From contig DBHI01000006.1 in NCBI GenBank assembly GCA_002296125.1, positions 1 to 17,122 of the forward strand: a stretch of 17,122 bases of DNA, written 5' to 3'. This document shows positions 7,589-16,152 of the stretch, in pieces; the stretch's first letter is position 1; the number at the start of each line of letters is the position of its first letter. The DNA comes from Anaerolineales bacterium UBA832 (GTDB lineage Bacteria; Chloroflexota; Anaerolineae; Anaerolineales; UBA11657). The translations under genes and the position numbers were made by a program. The notes beneath the pieces were generated by a model that worked only from the letters and a program-made list of their open reading frames with translations, did not search any database and was not told the DNA's origin.

Positions 7589-8890
7589 ATGAAGCATTTC
7601 AATCGCACAAATAGAGAATTAATTCTATTGTCAATAGGAATCATATTTGTAATATTATCATCAATTTCACTGTACCTCTCACGAATGTATCAACAAATTG
7701 ATGCTCAATTCATTACTTTGTTTGGTACTTCAATAATCACATGGATCATACTATCAGTAATTGGTCACTTTGGACTTAATGTAATAAATCCATTTAGAGA
7801 CACTATTATTTTTCCAATCATAGCTACCTTAAGTGGCATAGGTCTAGTGACAGTGTGGCATCTACAAGGTATATATGCTATTAGGTATACCATATGGTAT
7901 ATAGCAGGCATAATTTGTATGTTAGCGTCAATAAAATGGTCAAATACTATTAAATACATTCAACAACATCCTTATTTATCTTTATTCATTGGTATTTTAC
8001 TAACCGCCCTAACTCTACTAATTGGAGTTAGTCCTAGCAACAAAGGTCCTACCTTATGGTTAACACTCTTGCCATTTGACATAATAAACCATAAAATATA
8101 TTTCCAACCATCTGAATTACTCAAAATACTCATTATAACCTTTCTAGCTAGCTATCTTTCCAGTCAGCGTACTGCTCTAATTTTGAAACACACAAAATAT
8201 AAGCTAATGTTTCCTTTAGCTTTTCTCATACCTATGATAACGATATGGCTATTAATCACATTCATGGTAATTATTCAGGGTGATCTAGGAGCCGGATGGA
8301 TAATATATTGCACATTTATAACTATATTGTTCGTACGCACACAACAAAAAAAGTATATGATTTATGGAGTGGTATTATTTATACTAGCAGTGTGTTTTGT
8401 CTATTTATATTCCGATTTGGTAAAAATTCGAATCCATGGATGGTTAGAGCCCTGGCTCCAAACAGGCACAAATTTCTATCAAATAACCCAAGCATGGTTA
8501 TACATGTCTAATGCTGGTCTAATTGGATCCGGAATAGGTTCAGGACAATCGCAGTACATACCTCTTGCCCATTCAGATTTTATATTTGCAAGCATTGTAT
8601 CTGAATGGGGACAAATTGGAGGATTATTCGTAATACTGTTATTATTGATTCTACTACATAGGATTTTCAGAACAGCTCAATTATTAAAGTCAAACTCATT
8701 TAATGCACTATTAATATCTGGTATAGGAATATTAATTCTCATACAATCAACAATAAATATAGGAGGCATACTCCGTATTTTACCAATAACAGGAGTGCCA
8801 TTACCGTACGTAAGTTATGGAGGCACATCTATGGTATTATCTTATATGACCATTGGATACATAATATCTAAAACAAGATTATTACTATAA
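7589..8890 (+). CDS. SEDS-family peptidoglycan glycosyltransferase (RodA/FtsW/SpoVE)
   Basis: A 433-aa polytopic membrane protein with about ten to twelve hydrophobic segments, of the family that polymerises lipid II into glycan strands together with a class B penicillin-binding protein. Conserved SEDS motifs are all present: FQPSELLK (172-179), QGDLGAG, LEPW..Q...FYQITQAW, GSGIGSGQ, the PLAHSDFIF loop with the Asp (330) required for polymerase activity in studied homologues, and a final GVPLPYVSYGGTSM. I cannot tell RodA from FtsW by sequence alone, so no symbol is given. No PBP gene is in the window to decide it. The gene follows mtaP by 15 bp without a Shine-Dalgarno and converges on tyrS. 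Its closeness to ftsZ (2.2 kb) favours neither reading strongly. Confidence 0.9.
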   Translation: MKHFNRTNRELILLSIGIIFVILSSISLYLSRMYQQIDAQFITLFGTSIITWIILSVIGHFGLNVINPFRDTIIFPIIATLSGIGLVTVWHLQGIYAIRYTIWYIAGIICMLASIKWSNTIKYIQQHPYLSLFIGILLTALTLLIGVSPSNKGPTLWLTLLPFDIINHKIYFQPSELLKILIITFLASYLSSQRTALILKHTKYKLMFPLAFLIPMITIWLLITFMVIIQGDLGAGWIIYCTFITILFVRTQQKKYMIYGVVLFILAVCFVYLYSDLVKIRIHGWLEPWLQTGTNFYQITQAWLYMSNAGLIGSGIGSGQSQYIPLAHSDFIFASIVSEWGQIGGLFVILLLLILLHRIFRTAQLLKSNSFNALLISGIGILILIQSTINIGGILRILPITGVPLPYVSYGGTSMVLSYMTIGYIISKTRLLL

Positions 8891-8957
8891 CCTGATCGCA
8901 TGTCACAATCAACATATATGTGTTCCAACCGGACCGAATAAGTAAAGATCATCATAT

Positions 8958-8989
8958 ACGTTACATTTCCAGCAAATCCTACATAACGT
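8958..8989. terminator. Weak inverted repeat between convergent genes
   Basis: The 104-bp gap between the SEDS gene and tyrS (8891-8994) contains no gene. It holds an inverted repeat, ACGTTA (8958-8963) and TAACGT (8984-8989), with a 20-base loop, and a 10-base palindrome ACATATATGT slightly upstream. Neither looks like a strong GC-rich intrinsic terminator with a T-tract. I list it only as the best terminator candidate for either convergent unit. Confidence 0.2.
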
Positions 8990-8994
8990 TATTT

Positions 8995-10206
8995 CTATTC
9001 AACAATAAGGTTCACTACTTTACGTTTTCCTACTTGTAGTATCTTACTTCCTGGATCAGTTATATGATGATGAATATCAACAATTCTAGAACCGTTCAAC
9101 TTTACTGCCCCTTGACTTATTAATCTTCGGGCTTCTGACTTACTTTTAGCAAATCGACAAACCACCAATATATCAACTATACCATCATCAATATTAATCA
9201 GCCTATCTTCTATATTATCAGGCAAATTACCAGAACCAAACACTGCTGCAAAACGCTCGCGCGCATCTCTAGCCTTTTCCAAACCACAAAATATCTCAGT
9301 AATTTCTGAAGCCAATGTTATCTTAACATCTTTTGGATGAATATTTTCAGACGCCATTTCATTCTCAATATCTCTGATTTGATCAGGACTAAATCTAGTA
9401 GCAAGTCTAAAATAAATGCCCATAGCATCATCTGGAATACTCATAATTTTACCGAACATATCATCTGCAGTAGTAGCAATAGGGATGTGATTACCCATAC
9501 TCTTAGACATACGTTGTTCACCATCTGTCCCAGGTAATATACTGAGTACAATACCCACTTGAGGTTTAAGACCCATCATTTGCTGCAGTTTCCTACCAGC
9601 TACTATAATATTAAACAACTGATCAGTACCACCAACCTGAACATCAGCCTTCATTGCCACAGCGTCATACCCCTGCATAAGAGCATAAAAAGTTTCGTGT
9701 AAATAAACAGGTTCATTATTGGCAATCCTATTGGCAAAATTATTACGAGACAAAAATTGCTGTATTGTAAAATTCTGTGCTAGTCTGATAAGGTCAGAAA
9801 AACCTAACTCGTTCAACCATTTGCTATTGTACCTAATTTGTGTTGAATTACTATCTAAAATAGTATATGCCTGCTCAGCAAATGAGGAAGCATTAATCCT
9901 AACATCATCTTCATTTAGAATAGGCCTTGCTTTATTTTTGTCGGACGGATCACCAATTAAAGCAGTTGAGTCACCTATAAGGAAGGTAACTTCATGGCCA
10001 AAATCCTGAAATTGTCGCAACTTACGCATTGTAATAGTATGACCAAGATGCAAATCTGTAGCAGTTGGATCATATCCGCAATATACACGCAAAGGTCTAT
10101 TTTCTTTCAAGAGAGTAAACAACTCACGCCTCATAGACTTTTCTAAAGTATGATCACCGTATTCTGTACCTTGCATTAATATTTCTAACTGCTTTTCAAT
10201 GTTCAT
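8995..10206 (-). CDS. tyrS: Tyrosyl-tRNA synthetase
   Basis: Class I aminoacyl-tRNA synthetase that activates tyrosine with ATP and charges tRNA-Tyr; cytosolic dimer. The 403-aa protein has YCGYDPTATDLHLGH with the HIGH-type motif HLGH (53-56), the tyrosine-site block DQLFN, the KMSKS-type motif as RMSKS (232-236), and a C-terminal S4 RNA-binding domain (about 340-400: FAKSKSEARRLISQGAVKLNG). The short form, with GYDPTA..LHLGH and RMSKS, is of the TyrZ-like type and not the E. coli/Bacillus TyrS type. The start at 10206 gives the normal N-terminus; it is the only complete gene on the minus strand here. It diverges from alaS over 105 bp with a strong promoter candidate and no room for a T-box leader. 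Confidence 0.95.
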   Translation of the reverse strand: MNIEKQLEILMQGTEYGDHTLEKSMRRELFTLLKENRPLRVYCGYDPTATDLHLGHTITMRKLRQFQDFGHEVTFLIGDSTALIGDPSDKNKARPILNEDDVRINASSFAEQAYTILDSNSTQIRYNSKWLNELGFSDLIRLAQNFTIQQFLSRNNFANRIANNEPVYLHETFYALMQGYDAVAMKADVQVGGTDQLFNIIVAGRKLQQMMGLKPQVGIVLSILPGTDGEQRMSKSMGNHIPIATTADDMFGKIMSIPDDAMGIYFRLATRFSPDQIRDIENEMASENIHPKDVKITLASEITEIFCGLEKARDARERFAAVFGSGNLPDNIEDRLINIDDGIVDILVVCRFAKSKSEARRLISQGAVKLNGSRIVDIHHHITDPGSKILQVGKRKVVNLIVE

Positions 10207-10233
10207 TTAGTTACCAATAGTCAACTTTTGCTC

Positions 10234-10262
10234 ATTATAGCAATCTATACTCACGTTGTCAC
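10234..10262 (-). promoter_or_regulatory. Promoter of tyrS (minus strand)
   Basis: Read on the minus strand, GTGACA (10262-10257, 5/6 to TTGACA) and TATAAT (10239-10234, 6/6) are separated by 17 bases. Transcription would start near 10228, about 22 bases before the tyrS ATG. The -35 overlaps that of the opposite alaS promoter by six bases. Confidence 0.7.
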
Positions 10263-10284
10263 TCTCAAATAGTTGTCGTATAAT
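10256..10284 (+). promoter_or_regulatory. Promoter of alaS operon (plus strand)
   Basis: TTGTCA (10256-10261, 5/6 to consensus) and TATAAT (10279-10284, 6/6) lie exactly 17 bases apart, a textbook housekeeping promoter. Start of transcription would be near 10291, leaving about 21 bases of leader with AGGA (10300-10303) eight bases before the alaS ATG. The short leader excludes a T-box or other large riboswitch. Confidence 0.75.
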
Positions 10285-10311
10285 CGCTACTAATTCCACA
10301 GGACAAAACTT

Positions 10312-13032
10312 ATGAGAACCGGATTCAAAATTAGACAGGATTTTATTGAATATTTTGAAACACAAAAACACACAATTGTTCCATCATCTTCTTTGGTTCC
10401 TATCAAAGATCCATCATTATTGTTCACCAATTCCGGCATGGTCCAATTCAAAGATATATTTCTCGGTAACGAAATACCTTTACACAAAAGAGTAGCAAAT
10501 TCTCAAAAATGTATACGCGTAGCAGGTAAACATAATGATCTAGATGATGTTGGACGCGATGGTACCCATCATACATTTTTTGAAATGCTTGGTAACTGGT
10601 CTTTTGGTGATTACTACAAAAAAGAAGCAATATCCATGGCTTGGTATTTGCTCACCAATACTTGGCAAATACCCCCTGAACACCTATATGCAACAGTATT
10701 TAAGGACGAACAGGATAAAATCGATGCAGACGAGGAAGCAGCAACAATTTGGAGAGAACAACCCGGATTCATTAAGAACAATCTATTTTATAAAGGCAGA
10801 CATGATAATTTCTGGGAAATGGCAGATACTGGCCCATGTGGACCATGTTCTGAAATACATATAGACCTATATCCAAACAAAGGACCTGTAAACAGTCAAG
10901 TAATTGACAGCAATCGCTTCGTAGAACTATGGAACTTAGTATTTATTCAGTACAATCGTATTAACAACAAAACTCTGGAAAACCTACCTACCTCACATGT
11001 TGATACTGGAATGGGACTAGAGCGAATTACATCTATCTTACAAAAATCAAAATCCAATTATCATACTGATTTATTTTGGCCTACAATACTTGCAACACAA
11101 AAATTAACAAAACATAATGATAAACAAAGAGATGAATTTTTCACTCCATATAGAGTAATTGCTGACCATGTAAGAGCTGCAACTTTCTTGATTGCTGATG
11201 GTGTAAATCCAGGAAACACTAATCGAAACTATATTTGTAGAATGATAATAAGACGTGCTTCAAGATTTGCATCAGAAATAGGACTTAAGTCTCCATGTCT
11301 ATCGAAAATATCAGAAAGTATCATCACAAACTATAAGAAAGCATATCCCGAATTAGATACTAATAGTAATATTATTTACAATACAATTGAAACTGAGGAA
11401 TTAACCTTCCAAAAGACTATTAACTCTGGGATAAGTCATTTAAATACACTCATCAAACAAGCAAATAATAATAAGAAAACTTCTCTCACAGGTGAACAAA
11501 CTTTTGATCTTTATGCTACTTATGGACTCCCGGTGGAAATAACTAAAGATATCTGTAATACTCACGGACTAGAAGTAGATCAAACCGGTTTCCACAAAGC
11601 CATGAAAACTCATAGAGAAGCTTCAAAAAATATGTCAATTTCATCACAATCCTTAAATTCAGATCACGAGATATATATTAATTTATTAGATACTCTTATA
11701 GATAAGAACCTATTAACTGGTACTAACAAAGAACATGAACCTTACCAAACAACTTCAGCCAATTGTAAAATACTAGCAATCATTAGTAATGATGGCCAAC
11801 TGATCACAGAGAGTAAGCCTGGTGATTCCATACAGATAGTATTATCGAATAGCCCTTTTTATATAGAATCAGGTGGACAAACTGGTGACACAGGAAGCAT
11901 AGTATCTACCAAACTAAACTGGAACATATCTATTCAAAGAGCTCATCAACCAATCCCAGGACTAATTGTTCACTCAGGTACGGTTAATAGTGGCTACCCA
12001 AATACACTACAACAATGTACTGTATCAGTTCATAAGTCAAATAGACTATCAATCATGCGAAATCACACTGCCACACATCTACTGCATCAAGAATTAAAAT
12101 CACTATTAGGTAATCATGTACGTCAAGCAGGATCTTCTATTACAGAAGATAGACTTCGATTTGATTTCCTTCATAACAAAGCCCTTACACCAGAACAATT
12201 AAAAACTTTAACCATAAACATAAATAATATTATTCTTAATAATAATGCTGTAAAAACAAATACTACTAGCTATGATAAAGCTCTTGCTCAGGGTGCTATA
12301 GCACTATTTGGAGAAAAATACGGTGATATAGTGCGAACAGTTGAAATCACTGACAATGATTCGAAAACATATTCATTAGAATTATGCGGAGGGACCCATG
12401 TTAATACTACGGGAGAACTTGGCATTTTTCTAATAATAAATGAAAGCTCTATATCATCAAATACCAGACGAATCGAAGCAATCACTGGCAAATCATCGCT
12501 TGATCACACGCTTAATACATTGTCGATCACGGACACAATCAAGAAAGAACTAAATACAGATACTAACTCTATCACTCAAAAAATAAAAGAACTACACTCT
12601 AATAACATTCAGTTACAATCACAAGTTGATTCAGTACAACTTGAACTTATGCAGAACAAACTCAATACAGAAATTGAAAATATAGAAATAATTGAAAATA
12701 CTCCTGTATTAATCACACGTATTGACAATCAATCAACTAATTTAATCCGTAAAATAACAGACAAATTCATAGAACAACAACCAAATGGAATAATAATAAT
12801 TGGCAGCAAAATAGACACAAATGCTCACCTTATTGTCAGAATTGGTAAACAAAATGCTAATGGTAAATTAAATGCAGGCAAAATTGTGAAAGATTTGTCA
12901 GGAATAATCGAAGGCAAAGGTGGTGGGAACTCCACTTTAGGACAGGGAGGCGGCAACAAACCTAAATTACTTGACGTAGCATTACAGACAGCATCCGAAT
13001 TAATAACACAGATACTATCGGAGACAAAATAA
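10312..13032 (+). CDS. alaS: Alanyl-tRNA synthetase
   Basis: Class II synthetase that charges tRNA-Ala and hydrolyses mischarged Ser/Gly-tRNA-Ala. The 906-aa protein is slightly longer than the usual ~875 aa and complete. The N-terminal catalytic core has TNSGMVQFKDIFLG, GNWSFGDYY and the class II motif DTGMGLERI (231-239). The editing domain keeps its zinc ligands HTATH (His585, His589) and CGGTH (Cys692, His696). A coiled-coil-like region follows, then the C-Ala/DHHA1 domain with GKGGGN (868-873) and GQGGG. It is the first gene of a run that continues through the baseplate-J-like gene, ruvX, mltG and a receptor lipoprotein. An AGGA Shine-Dalgarno precedes the ATG. No key residue appears to be missing. 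Confidence 0.96.
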   Translation: MRTGFKIRQDFIEYFETQKHTIVPSSSLVPIKDPSLLFTNSGMVQFKDIFLGNEIPLHKRVANSQKCIRVAGKHNDLDDVGRDGTHHTFFEMLGNWSFGDYYKKEAISMAWYLLTNTWQIPPEHLYATVFKDEQDKIDADEEAATIWREQPGFIKNNLFYKGRHDNFWEMADTGPCGPCSEIHIDLYPNKGPVNSQVIDSNRFVELWNLVFIQYNRINNKTLENLPTSHVDTGMGLERITSILQKSKSNYHTDLFWPTILATQKLTKHNDKQRDEFFTPYRVIADHVRAATFLIADGVNPGNTNRNYICRMIIRRASRFASEIGLKSPCLSKISESIITNYKKAYPELDTNSNIIYNTIETEELTFQKTINSGISHLNTLIKQANNNKKTSLTGEQTFDLYATYGLPVEITKDICNTHGLEVDQTGFHKAMKTHREASKNMSISSQSLNSDHEIYINLLDTLIDKNLLTGTNKEHEPYQTTSANCKILAIISNDGQLITESKPGDSIQIVLSNSPFYIESGGQTGDTGSIVSTKLNWNISIQRAHQPIPGLIVHSGTVNSGYPNTLQQCTVSVHKSNRLSIMRNHTATHLLHQELKSLLGNHVRQAGSSITEDRLRFDFLHNKALTPEQLKTLTININNIILNNNAVKTNTTSYDKALAQGAIALFGEKYGDIVRTVEITDNDSKTYSLELCGGTHVNTTGELGIFLIINESSISSNTRRIEAITGKSSLDHTLNTLSITDTIKKELNTDTNSITQKIKELHSNNIQLQSQVDSVQLELMQNKLNTEIENIEIIENTPVLITRIDNQSTNLIRKITDKFIEQQPNGIIIIGSKIDTNAHLIVRIGKQNANGKLNAGKIVKDLSGIIEGKGGGNSTLGQGGGNKPKLLDVALQTASELITQILSETK

Positions 13033-13035
13033 CCT

Positions 13036-14592
13036 TTGCGAGAGCAGCTTGTAAATATCGAACAACATGACGACTATCACTCAGCCCGAGATAAAATGGG
13101 GCAAGTTCAAGTTGATAGAATATTATTAGTATGGCCTAGTGATCTCAACAGGAAAAATATTCCTCTATCTCGAAAATTAGATCTACTGCTTATTCATAGG
13201 CACGCCTCACGCTTAGGAGCTCATCTAGGTATAGTTAGCGATTTAGATGAAATAATTGATCATGCTAAATCCTTAGGAGTACCAATATTCAATTCAGTCA
13301 CAGATGCGCACACTACTCTCTGGAGGTCAAGAAAATCACTAAGACCACAAATTGCACGACCAGACAAACATTCTAAAAATCTTCAACCTGCAAAACAATA
13401 TCTTAGTTTCATAAGACAACCAAAACAGCAACTCAACACAAGATTACATACAATTCTTAATTCAATATTATATGGAATAGGTCTACTATCTATTGGTATA
13501 TTAATGATGCTAACAATTCCATCTGCTACAATATACATAATTCCAGAACACAAGATAGTCAATCACAAATCTAACATAACATCTCAACCTGAACCTAATA
13601 CTGGTATCCAAACATCATACCAAATCGATTCATCTTATCGAACTGCTATAGTAAGTCAACAAATAGATATCGACACTACTGGCACAACAAAATTATCAAT
13701 CCAACATGCATCAGGAAATGCTATTTTCACTAACTTAACGTTTCAACCAGTCACTATACCATCCGGTACATCTGTAAGTACTAGTAGTAAATTAGAACCA
13801 ATAACGTATGTAACACAAAACGACATATCTATCGAAGGTCGGAGAGGCTCAATAGGAATTGCAGAAATCAGAGCCTTAATTGCTGGACCAGAAGCAAATG
13901 TATCTCAAGGACTTGTAAACAAAGTAGATGGACCACTTAATCAGCTAGTAGCTGTCACTAACAGGCAATCAATTACGGGTGGAGAAACTGTAACTGTGCC
14001 ATCTGTAACTCGCATCGACAGATCTAAAGCATACGATCTACTAGTAAACAAACTGTCTAGACAAGGTTATGAAAATATATCAGACAATCTATCACATAAT
14101 CAAATTACCACATTTGAAAGCACCAAACTTGCAAAAGTGCTCGAAACCAATTATAGCCACGCTGTAGGTGAGCCAACTGATACACTTACATTAATAATGC
14201 GAGCAGAAATAATATGTACAATCATTGATAAAGACAATGCATATAAAATAGCATTAGATAATTTACAGTCTCAAACAAATAATTTCATGATCTTAGATAA
14301 TGAATCGATCACTTATCAAACCAACATTATTGATACATTAGATAATTCAAATAATATTACTATTGAAGTTATTGCAGAAGGAAAAGCATACCCATACGTT
14401 GATATTAATACCTTGAAAAAACAGATAAACTGGATGACATTAGATACGGCAAAAGAAGAGATATCAGCTTCTATCATATTAAAAGAAATGCCGACCGTCG
14501 TCATATACCCATCATGGTTCACGCGAATACCTTGGCTATCATGGCGGACTAACATAGTCATAAATTCCCCAGAGCAGGAAACCAATAAATGA
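13036..14592 (+). CDS. Membrane-anchored baseplate-J-like protein
   Basis: A 518-aa protein with a cytoplasmic N-terminal domain (1 to about 110: LVNIEQHDDYHSARDKM then DRILLVWPSD), one transmembrane segment (about 143-162), and a long beta-rich outer domain (163-518) beginning SATIYIIPEHKIV. This matches proteins annotated as baseplate J/gp47-like in Chloroflexota, where I recall them in the same kind of neighbourhood; their function is unknown and nothing else phage-related is nearby. The start is TTG, 3 bp after alaS: the conserved HDD...RD region lies before the first internal Met (about residue 21), so an ATG start would cut it. The 3' end overlaps ruvX by 4 bp (ATGA). An envelope role is likely from topology and from the downstream mltG; a secretion or contractile-system role is not supported here. 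Confidence 0.65.
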   Translation: MREQLVNIEQHDDYHSARDKMGQVQVDRILLVWPSDLNRKNIPLSRKLDLLLIHRHASRLGAHLGIVSDLDEIIDHAKSLGVPIFNSVTDAHTTLWRSRKSLRPQIARPDKHSKNLQPAKQYLSFIRQPKQQLNTRLHTILNSILYGIGLLSIGILMMLTIPSATIYIIPEHKIVNHKSNITSQPEPNTGIQTSYQIDSSYRTAIVSQQIDIDTTGTTKLSIQHASGNAIFTNLTFQPVTIPSGTSVSTSSKLEPITYVTQNDISIEGRRGSIGIAEIRALIAGPEANVSQGLVNKVDGPLNQLVAVTNRQSITGGETVTVPSVTRIDRSKAYDLLVNKLSRQGYENISDNLSHNQITTFESTKLAKVLETNYSHAVGEPTDTLTLIMRAEIICTIIDKDNAYKIALDNLQSQTNNFMILDNESITYQTNIIDTLDNSNNITIEVIAEGKAYPYVDINTLKKQINWMTLDTAKEEISASIILKEMPTVVIYPSWFTRIPWLSWRTNIVINSPEQETNK

Positions 14593-15011
14593 AATTTCTA
14601 GCAATAGATTATGGATCTAAAAATATAGGTATTGCAATCAGCGACCCATTAGGCATAGTGTCAAAGCCACTAACAACGATATCTAACACATCCACTACAA
14701 AAAACGTAATTCACATAATAAACATTGCAGACACTGAACAAGTAGATAAAATAATATTAGGTTTAGCAACAGATTCCCAAGGATCTAATTACCAATCCCT
14801 AAAACATCATGATAAATTAATCTACAGTTTACGAAACCACTCAACAATACCTATTGCATTCTGGGACGAATCTGATACATCTATAAGGGCAAATCAACTA
14901 CAAACTAAAAAAAATCAATCTCGACAATCCATTCATGCAATATCAGCAGCAATAATCCTTCAAGACTATTTGGATACACATTCACAAGCTGAGAATCCAG
15001 ATAATGACTAA
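14589..15011 (+). CDS. ruvX: RuvX/YqgF family protein (Holliday-junction resolvase-like), active site altered
   Basis: A 140-aa RNase H-fold protein of the YqgF/RuvX family, thought to be a nuclease for pre-16S rRNA 5' maturation and/or recombination intermediates. Family landmarks: AIDYGSKNIGIAISD with Asp7, IILGLATDSQGS (usually 'vGLP..mdGs'), WDESDTS (usually 'DERLtT') with Glu94, and a C-terminal IHAISAAIILQDYLD. In the last block the normally invariant Asp (E. coli VDSASAVIIL) aligns with His116, and the Arg of DER is Ser95. Two of the three catalytic acids are therefore retained and one is lost, so activity may be changed or absent. It overlaps the upstream gene by 4 bp and mltG by 8 bp, and has an AGGA eight to nine bases before its ATG. 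The family call is secure from motif order and neighbours. Confidence 0.82.
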   Translation: MKFLAIDYGSKNIGIAISDPLGIVSKPLTTISNTSTTKNVIHIINIADTEQVDKIILGLATDSQGSNYQSLKHHDKLIYSLRNHSTIPIAFWDESDTSIRANQLQTKKNQSRQSIHAISAAIILQDYLDTHSQAENPDND

Positions 15012-16146
15012 AAATAAATCAAAAAAACAAACAAGTAAATTAAAAAGACTGTTAACATTGATCCTGCTATTAATAATAATAATATCTACAACGACATTTT
15101 GGAATACGTATATTAAACCAATAGCCGTAATCGGAAATCCTGACAATACATTACCTTTGTGGAAAGCAAACCTCTTAAGAGCACAGCTAATACCACACAT
15201 AAAACAATTGACATTTTCTGATCCATATTCACAAGAAATGATTGAATTTGTTGTAAAGCAAGGAGAACCAGCAAGCACAGTATCAGCACGCCTTGCAAAT
15301 CATCAATTGATACCTAGCGCTGATTTGCTCACCAACTACATGATATATCGAGGATTAGACTATAGGATTCAATCAGGATATTTTCAATTCAATAAGTCTA
15401 TGAACACTATAGAAATAGCAAATGCACTCACATCATCAATGCCTACACAAGTATCATTCTATGTATGGCCTGGATGGAGGTACGAACAACTGGCAGAATC
15501 ATTGTCACTCCACCCTCATCTATCAGTTAATAAAAATCTGTTTATAGCACTGGCAAAAAGAAACCTACCAATACCAAAAGAATATACTTTCATAAATTCT
15601 ATTCCAAAAAACCAATCGTTAGAAGGATATTTTTATCCTGGACAATATTCATTTCCCCCTAAGGCCAATACATACGAAATAATTACCATTTTGTTGGATA
15701 CATTTAATAAGAACACCTTAAATATTCAATCAATAAATAACATAACTGGATTAACATTGCACGAAACTATTACCTTAGCTTCTATAGTACAACGTGAAAT
15801 GATGGTGCCAACCGAAGCTCCCTATATAGCTAGTGTATTTATAAATAGACTAAATTATGGTATGCCTCTAGGAGCAGATGCGACCACACAATATGCCTTA
15901 GCTACTAAAGATAACTGGTGGCCAAAACTAATTGTTGACCCCAGAACAATAAATAGTGAATATAATACTTATGTGTTCACTGGACTACCTCCTGGACCAA
16001 TTTCTAACCCCGGTAAAGATGCAATTGAAAGTGTAACAAAACCTCCAGCTACTGATTTTCTATATTTTAGGGCTACCTGCGATTCTAGTGGTAAACACAA
16101 TTTTTCATATACATATGAACAACATTTAAATCTATCATGCAATTAA
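15004..16146 (+). CDS. mltG: Endolytic murein transglycosylase MltG
   Basis: Inner-membrane enzyme that cleaves nascent glycan strands and sets glycan chain length. The 380-aa protein has a Lys/Arg-rich N-terminus, one transmembrane segment (about 16-35), an outer LysM-like region (about 80-140) and a YceG/MltG domain. Diagnostic motifs are LEGYFYPGQY (Glu207), ASIVQREM with the catalytic Glu265, ASVFINRL, GMPLGADATTQYAL, EYNTYVFTGLPPGPISNPG and a final HNFSYTYEQH. The catalytic residue is present, so the enzyme should be active. It overlaps ruvX by 8 bp, a common ruvX-mltG order, and has no convincing Shine-Dalgarno, suggesting coupled translation. It would act on strands made by the SEDS polymerase at 7589. 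Confidence 0.94.
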   Translation: MTKNKSKKQTSKLKRLLTLILLLIIIISTTTFWNTYIKPIAVIGNPDNTLPLWKANLLRAQLIPHIKQLTFSDPYSQEMIEFVVKQGEPASTVSARLANHQLIPSADLLTNYMIYRGLDYRIQSGYFQFNKSMNTIEIANALTSSMPTQVSFYVWPGWRYEQLAESLSLHPHLSVNKNLFIALAKRNLPIPKEYTFINSIPKNQSLEGYFYPGQYSFPPKANTYEIITILLDTFNKNTLNIQSINNITGLTLHETITLASIVQREMMVPTEAPYIASVFINRLNYGMPLGADATTQYALATKDNWWPKLIVDPRTINSEYNTYVFTGLPPGPISNPGKDAIESVTKPPATDFLYFRATCDSSGKHNFSYTYEQHLNLSCN

Positions 16147-16152
16147 CATCCT

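Noticed and set aside
9719..10009. 96-codon + strand frame inside tyrS
   Set aside because: It is antisense to a well-conserved synthetase, with no family features and no start signal.
10207..10311. T-box or other tRNA-sensing leader for the synthetase genes
   Set aside because: The leaders implied by the promoters are only about 20 bases, far too short.
10544..10864. 106-codon + strand frame inside alaS
   Set aside because: Out of frame with the alaS catalytic core, which is intact across it.
14316..14585. 89-codon minus strand frame inside the baseplate-J-like gene
   Set aside because: Shadow of a coding region; no promoter, Shine-Dalgarno or recognisable motif.
13036..14592. Baseplate-J similarity as evidence of a prophage or contractile injection system
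   Set aside because: No other tail, sheath or lysis gene is present, and the neighbours are housekeeping genes with tight spacing.
14982..15278. 98-codon minus strand frame across the ruvX/mltG junction
   Set aside because: Antisense to the mltG membrane segment; its Ile/Val-rich run is the complement of the AT-rich membrane-coding stretch.
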